From Bacteroidales bacterium (GTDB lineage Bacteria; Bacteroidota; Bacteroidia; Bacteroidales; ML635J-15), in the NCBI GenBank assembly GCA_017620015.1, contig JAFZRE010000023.1:62001-126000 (forward strand): a stretch of DNA of 64,000 nt, in the 5' to 3' direction. Positions 59,918 through 64,000 of this stretch are shown piece by piece (positions within the stretch are counted from its first letter, which is position 1; each line of letters starts with the position of its first letter). The position numbers were made by a program, and so were the translations under genes. The notes below the pieces were generated by a model that saw only the letters and a list, made by a program, of their open reading frames with translations, was not told the DNA's origin and ran no database searches.

Positions 59918-60590
59918 CTACATTTCGTTTCTCATATTCTCTAATCAGCCCTTCTGCGCTTCGTGCGCTTAGTTTGAGCCATTGTGCGAGCAATTCTGTT
60001 CGCTCTTGCTGCGACAGATGCCAGTCGATGTTGGAATTTCTTAATTTTGTTGTCAGTTCGTAGAGGCAAAGAGCAGCCGATACCGAAATGTTAAAGCTTT
60101 CGGTGAATCCATACATTGGAATACGCACGAATTCGTCGGCATTGTTCATTACAATGTCCGACAGACCTGGCTTTTCCGAGCCGAAGAACAAGGCGAATTT
60201 GCCTTTGGTGATGTCAAAGTCCTTTATCAAGACATCGTTTGTGTGTGGAGTAGTGGCAACAATTCTATATCCTGCATTCCGTATTGCCTTGATTGCATCC
60301 AGTGTGTTGTTTTCCTTCTGGTTATAACGAGTAATGCTCAGCCACTGAGATGAGCCCATTGCCACATCCTTGTTTTCCATGTAGCTGTATCGGTTTTCGA
60401 TGAAATTGACATTTTGTACGCCAAAGCAGTCGCAACTGCGGAGCACTGCGGAGGCATTGTGTGTCTGGAAAATGTCTTCCAGAACCACGGAAATGTAACC
60501 GGTGCGGTCGTCAAGAACTCTGTTGATCGTCTGCAACCTTTCTTCTGTCACATAATTTGTGAGCAGTTTTATTATTTCTTGTGCTTCCAT
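59907..60590 (-). CDS. trmH: TrmH/SpoU-family RNA 2'-O-methyltransferase
   Basis: 227 residues. The SPOUT signature motifs are present: DIFQTHNASAVLRSCDCFGVQNVNFIE (motif 1, with Asn and Arg), LFFGSEKPGLSD (motif 2) and RIPMYGFTESFNISVSAALCLYEL (motif 3). An N-terminal segment with VLDDRTGYISVVLEDI is typical of TrmH, which methylates the ribose of G18 in tRNA. The last residues (RNVAAQ) are encoded inside a palindromic repeat. Confidence 0.85.
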   Translation of the reverse strand: MEAQEIIKLLTNYVTEERLQTINRVLDDRTGYISVVLEDIFQTHNASAVLRSCDCFGVQNVNFIENRYSYMENKDVAMGSSQWLSITRYNQKENNTLDAIKAIRNAGYRIVATTPHTNDVLIKDFDITKGKFALFFGSEKPGLSDIVMNNADEFVRIPMYGFTESFNISVSAALCLYELTTKLRNSNIDWHLSQQERTELLAQWLKLSARSAEGLIREYEKRNVAAQ

Positions 60591-60594
60591 AATG

Positions 60595-60622
60595 AAAAAA
60601 AAGGGAACAAAAAGTCCCCTTT
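60595..60622 (-). terminator. Terminator of HU gene
   Basis: On the minus strand AAAGGGGA..TCCCTTT is followed by a run of T. It lies 23 bp past the HU stop. Confidence 0.7.
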
Positions 60623-60644
60623 AATGTCGTCTTTGCAAAGCTGC

Positions 60645-60932
60645 TTATTTCTTCTTGGAGTTAACAGCCTTCTTAAGAGTAGCACCTGCTGAGAATCTTA
60701 CAACATTCTTTGCCGGAATCTTAATGGTTTCGCTTGGCTTCTGAGGATTGTGACCAGTCCTTGCAGCTCTCTTCGATACACCAAATGAACCGAATCCGAT
60801 GAGTGTCAACGATTCACCCTTCTTTAAGCATTCCTGTGTGCTTTCCATGAAAGCGTCCAATGCGCGCTTTGCGTCTGCCTTTGTCATGCCTGCCTTTGCA
60901 GCCATCTTTTCAACTAATTCTACTTTGTTCAT
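60645..60932 (-). CDS. HU-family DNA-binding protein
   Basis: 95 residues from ATG 60932 (MNKVELVEKMAAKAGMTKADAKRALDAF). I chose this start because it matches the usual HU N-terminus and leaves the promoter at 60976-61006 upstream. The DNA-binding arm is LIGFGSFGVSKRAARTGHNPQKPSETIKIPAKNVVRFSAGATLK, followed by a Lys-rich tail. It is a dimeric nucleoid protein that bends DNA. It is transcribed divergently from gyrA. Confidence 0.95.
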   Translation of the reverse strand: MNKVELVEKMAAKAGMTKADAKRALDAFMESTQECLKKGESLTLIGFGSFGVSKRAARTGHNPQKPSETIKIPAKNVVRFSAGATLKKAVNSKKK

Positions 60933-60975
60933 CTTAAAAAATTTTTTTATGTTTGATACTAATAGATATTTTGAG

Positions 60976-61006
60976 CAAAAGTATAAAAACACTTAATACC
61001 TCCAAA
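60976..61006 (-). promoter_or_regulatory. Promoter of HU gene
   Basis: On the minus strand TTTG (61003-61006) and TACTTTTG (60976-60983) are exactly 19 bp apart. The remaining 250 bp to gyrA hold no ORF but include the dyad TTGTA-tttt-TACAA near 61187-61200 and a clear RBS-poor gyrA leader. Confidence 0.7.
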
Positions 61007-61263
61007 CATTTTTATCAGATAAAATGCAAATTGTTAATATCTTGTGCGTTTTGTTAATAACCGCAATGCTTTTTCGTCGATTCTTGTCGAATCTACTCTG
61101 TGTGAGCTGGCTTTGTCGCTGTTCACAATTATAAACAAATTTTGTTAAAAAATTGATTGTTTGCTATTGTCTATGTGTGCGAAAAATTGTATTTTTACAA
61201 CAATTTTGTGTAAAACATAAGGATTTGATTTTAAGAATGTTAGATATAAAATAACTATAGAAA

Positions 61264-63888
61264 ATGCTTGAAGAAGAAGGAAGAGCAAAGATAATTTCGA
61301 TTAGTGTCGAAGATGAAATGAAGTCGGCATACATTGACTATTCGATGTCGGTAATAGTTTCGCGTGCATTGCCGGATGTTAGGGACGGTCTGAAGCCCGT
61401 TCAGAGAAGAATCCTTTTCGGTATGGAAGGTTTGGGGCTTGCTCCCGGTAAGCCTCACAAGAAATCGGCGAGAATTGTCGGTGAAGTAATGGGTAAGTAC
61501 CATCCTCACGGCGACTCGTCGGTATATTTTGCAATGGTAAGGCTCGCCCAGAACTGGGTAATGAGATATACTTTCGTAGATGGTCAGGGTAACTTCGGTT
61601 CGGTTGACGGTGATAGTCCTGCTGCTATGCGTTACACCGAGGCTCGCCTGTCGAAGATTTCCGATGAGATGATGGCCGATATGGACAAGGAAACTGTAGA
61701 TTTCGTTAACAACTTTGATGATTCTCTGCAGGAACCGAGCGTATTGCCGACAAAAATCCCCAACCTTATAGTTAACGGGGCAAATGGTATCGCCGTAGGT
61801 ATGGCAACCAACATGGCGCCGCACAACCTTGCGCAGACAATTGATGCAACTGTTGCATACATCGACAATCCAGAAATCGAAGTGGATGAACTTGGAAAGA
61901 TAATTCAGGCTCCCGATTTCCCGACTGGCGGTATTATTTATGGTATAGATGGTGTTCGTGAGGCTTACGCTACCGGTCATGGACGCGTTGTCATCCGCTC
62001 GAAGACCGAAATCGAGACTTCGGAACGCGGTCACGAACGCATCGTGGTTACCGAAATCCCATATATGGTCAACAAGGCAGAACTTATCAAGCATATTGCA
62101 AACCTTGTTACCGACAAGAAGATAGAAGGCATTTCAAATGTTAATGATGAATCCGACCGCCGCGTTGGTATGCGTATCGTTATCGACATCAAGCGCGATG
62201 CCGTTGCTAACGTAGTACTCAACAAGTTGTTCAAATACACCGAATTGCAGTCGTCGTTCAGCATCAACAATATAGCTCTTGTAAAGGGTCGCCCGATGGT
62301 GCTCAACCTTAAGGATTTGATTCACTATTTCGTTGAGCATAGGCTTGATGTTGTTACCCGTCGTACTGAATTTGACCTTCGCAAGGCAGAAGAACGTGCT
62401 CACATCGTTCAGGGCTTAATCATAGCAAGCGACAATATCGACGAGGTTATCCAGATAATCAAGTCCTCGGACAATCCTACCGAAGCTAAGGAAAGATTGA
62501 TGCAGCGTTTCTCGCTTTCCGAAATTCAGGCCTCGGCAATCGTCGAAATGCGTCTCCGCCAGTTGACCGGTCTTGAACAGGAAAAGTTGAGAGCCGAGTA
62601 CGAGGAGTTGATGAAGCGCATCGAATACTTGAAGGAATTGCTTGCTAGCGTTGAAATGAGAATGCAGGTCATCAAGGACGAACTTCTTGAAATCAAGGAA
62701 AAGTATGGTGATGAACGCAAGACTGAAGTCGTTTACGCTTCCGAAGATATGAATCCGGAAGATTTCTATGCAAACGAAGAGGTTGTAATCACAATTTCGC
62801 ACCTCGGATACATGAAGCGCACTTCGTTGTCGGAATTCAAGTCGCAGAATAGGGGTGGTGTAGGTTCGAAGGGAACTGCAACCCGTGACGAGGACTTTGT
62901 GGAACACATGTTCGTCGCCACAATGCACAATACCTTATTATTATTTACAAAGCTCGGAAAGTGCTACTGGCTCAAGGTTTACGAGATTCCAGAAGGAACA
63001 AAGACGTCGAAGGGCCGTCACATCCAGAATATTATCAACATCGACAAGGAAGACGAGGTAAAGGCTTACCTGAACGTGAAGTCGCTGAAGGATGTTGACT
63101 ACATCAATAGGACTTACGTCGTGATGTGTACTCGCAACGGTGTGTTCAAGAAGACCTTGCTTGAGGAATATTCGCGTCCGCGCCAGAATGGTGTCAATGC
63201 TATCAATGTTCGCGAAGGCGATATGCTTCTCACGGCATCGCTCATCGAGGATGTCGAAGGCGAAGCTCCGACCAATGTTATGATTGGCGCTTACGGTGGC
63301 AAGACAATCCGCTTCCCACACGACATTGTTCGTCCGATTGGACGTACAGCAACCGGTGTCAAGGGTATCACCTTGGACGACAACGATTATGTAATAGGTA
63401 TGATTACTGTCCGTCCAGAACAGGATGTGCTTGTAGTTTCCGAAAATGGTTACGGCAAGCGTTCGAGCATCGAGGACTACCGCGTTACAAACCGTGGCGG
63501 TAAGGGTGTTAAGACTTTGAATGTCACTGAAAAGACAGGTAACCTTATCAGCGTAAATGCAGTTACCGACAACGACCACCTGATGATTATCAACCGTTCG
63601 GGCATAACAATCCGTCTGGCTGTCGATACTTTGCGCGTTATGGGACGTGCTACTCAGGGCGTTCGCTTGATAAATCTCCGCGACGGCGATGTAATCGCTT
63701 CTGTCGCAAAGATTGAAGGCGGTGCCGAACTTGAACGCATTGCTGAGGAAGAAGCTGCAAAGATTGCACAGATGGAAGCCGTGGCTGATGGCGTGATTTC
63801 TGCTGAAAATCAGACCGAAGTCGTACCAGAAGAAAATAATGGCGCAGAAATTGTAGAGGAAGAAAACAACGAGAATACAAACGAATAG
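61264..63888 (+). CDS. gyrA: DNA gyrase subunit A
   Basis: 874 residues. The winged-helix core has the catalytic Tyr124 in [11 protein letters not shown] and the quinolone-determining helix [17 protein letters not shown]. The residue aligned with E. coli Ser83 is Ser, and that aligned with Asp87 is Phe, which may be lineage-typical. The C-terminal beta-pinwheel has the GyrA box [11 protein letters not shown] and repeats such as [12 protein letters not shown], then an acidic tail. With GyrB it introduces negative supercoils using ATP. It is probably cotranscribed with the secreted-protein gene that begins 24 nt later. Confidence 0.97.
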   Translation: MLEEEGRAKIISISVEDEMKSAYIDYSMSVIVSRALPDVRDGLKPVQRRILFGMEGLGLAPGKPHKKSARIVGEVMGKYHPHGDSSVYFAMVRLAQNWVMRYTFVDGQGNFGSVDGDSPAAMRYTEARLSKISDEMMADMDKETVDFVNNFDDSLQEPSVLPTKIPNLIVNGANGIAVGMATNMAPHNLAQTIDATVAYIDNPEIEVDELGKIIQAPDFPTGGIIYGIDGVREAYATGHGRVVIRSKTEIETSERGHERIVVTEIPYMVNKAELIKHIANLVTDKKIEGISNVNDESDRRVGMRIVIDIKRDAVANVVLNKLFKYTELQSSFSINNIALVKGRPMVLNLKDLIHYFVEHRLDVVTRRTEFDLRKAEERAHIVQGLIIASDNIDEVIQIIKSSDNPTEAKERLMQRFSLSEIQASAIVEMRLRQLTGLEQEKLRAEYEELMKRIEYLKELLASVEMRMQVIKDELLEIKEKYGDERKTEVVYASEDMNPEDFYANEEVVITISHLGYMKRTSLSEFKSQNRGGVGSKGTATRDEDFVEHMFVATMHNTLLLFTKLGKCYWLKVYEIPEGTKTSKGRHIQNIINIDKEDEVKAYLNVKSLKDVDYINRTYVVMCTRNGVFKKTLLEEYSRPRQNGVNAINVREGDMLLTASLIEDVEGEAPTNVMIGAYGGKTIRFPHDIVRPIGRTATGVKGITLDDNDYVIGMITVRPEQDVLVVSENGYGKRSSIEDYRVTNRGGKGVKTLNVTEKTGNLISVNAVTDNDHLMIINRSGITIRLAVDTLRVMGRATQGVRLINLRDGDVIASVAKIEGGAELERIAEEEAAKIAQMEAVADGVISAENQTEVVPEENNGAEIVEEENNENTNE

Positions 63889-63912
63889 TTGAATAAATTA
63901 AATTTTAAGATT

Positions 63913-64000
63913 ATGAAGAAGTTATTTTTAATAGGTGTCGCATTGGTTTTGGCACTTTCGATGAGTGCTCAGAAGCAGATGTTGACAAGCGCGTGGAGCT
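63913..64000 (+). CDS. Secreted protein, 5' end only
   Basis: ATG 63913 begins a signal peptide (MKKLFLIGVALVLALSMSAQ) followed by KQMLTSAW; the window ends after 29 codons. In Bacteroidales a secreted TPR protein often follows gyrA, so that identity is likely but cannot be shown from this fragment. Confidence 0.6.
   Translation, partial: MKKLFLIGVALVLALSMSAQKQMLTSAWS

Noticed and set aside
61489..61540. Quinolone-resistance substitution in GyrA (Phe at the Asp87-equivalent)
   Set aside because: The residue differs from E. coli but may be normal in this lineage, so without close relatives it is not evidence of resistance.

Overview
The window looks like a chromosomal segment of a Bacteroidales-type bacterium (phylum Bacteroidota). 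Three things support this. Several secreted proteins end in type IX secretion sorting domains (22409-24973, 47301-49253, 56836-59838). Many lipoproteins are present. Most genes lack a clear Shine-Dalgarno sequence but carry the Bacteroidetes -7 box TAnnTTTG, often with a TTTG box about 17-22 bp upstream. Housekeeping genes include gyrA, metG, a long RelA/SpoT protein, trkA, HU, trmH and a CCA-adding enzyme, so this is host chromosome interrupted by accessory modules.

Layout. 1-4360: DUF5063 end, DEDD exonuclease, thioesterase, HAD protein, a zeta-toxin-like kinase with a small partner ORF, an orphan N-terminal transketolase half, and a HepT/MntA toxin-antitoxin pair bracketed by near-identical terminators. 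4360-8360: a complete diversity-generating retroelement (DGR). It has a surface lipoprotein target with a C-terminal variable repeat (VR), a hairpin region just 3' of VR, a MutS-domain-I-like accessory gene, the template repeat (TR) and the reverse transcriptase. TR and VR align without gaps over 201 bp with 28 differences, and all 28 are at template adenines. 8400-13600: VWA protein, DUF4838 lipoprotein, aminotransferase. 13634-19490: YfhO-like membrane protein, CCA enzyme and a radical SAM/lipoprotein pair. 19770-24973: three cell-envelope genes on the minus strand. 25187-27387 and 36003-37384: an oxygen/NO-defence set (rubrerythrin, NifX-like protein, ferritin, flavin reductase-rubredoxin, rubredoxin, FprA) split by an island.

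The island (27388-36002) holds an AAA ATPase with three palindromic operator-like sites, a HigB/HigA pair and a probable structured RNA that may be 6S-like. It also holds a tight AT-rich four-gene operon (methyltransferase-PIN fusion, small SF1 ATPase, a 721-residue protein I do not recognise, a 61-residue protein) and a decayed toxin-antitoxin pair. A paralogous ATPase lies at 37745-38950. The four-gene operon is the best candidate here for an undescribed system, and the DGR is the most strongly supported unusual one.

39000-49875: MFS transporter, HydG with a TM1266-type regulator, tRNA(CAU), two envelope genes, an EamA transporter, a DUF4143 ATPase flanked on both sides by 23-bp-period repeats, and a T9SS protein. 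It also has a short MITE-like element with an 11-bp target duplication. 49876-64000: metG, trkA, a transglutaminase-like protein, RelA/SpoT, a T9SS subtilase, trmH, HU, gyrA, and the start of a secreted protein cut by the window end. Short interspersed palindromes and GAAAC- or TTGAAC-type repeats fill many intergenic gaps.
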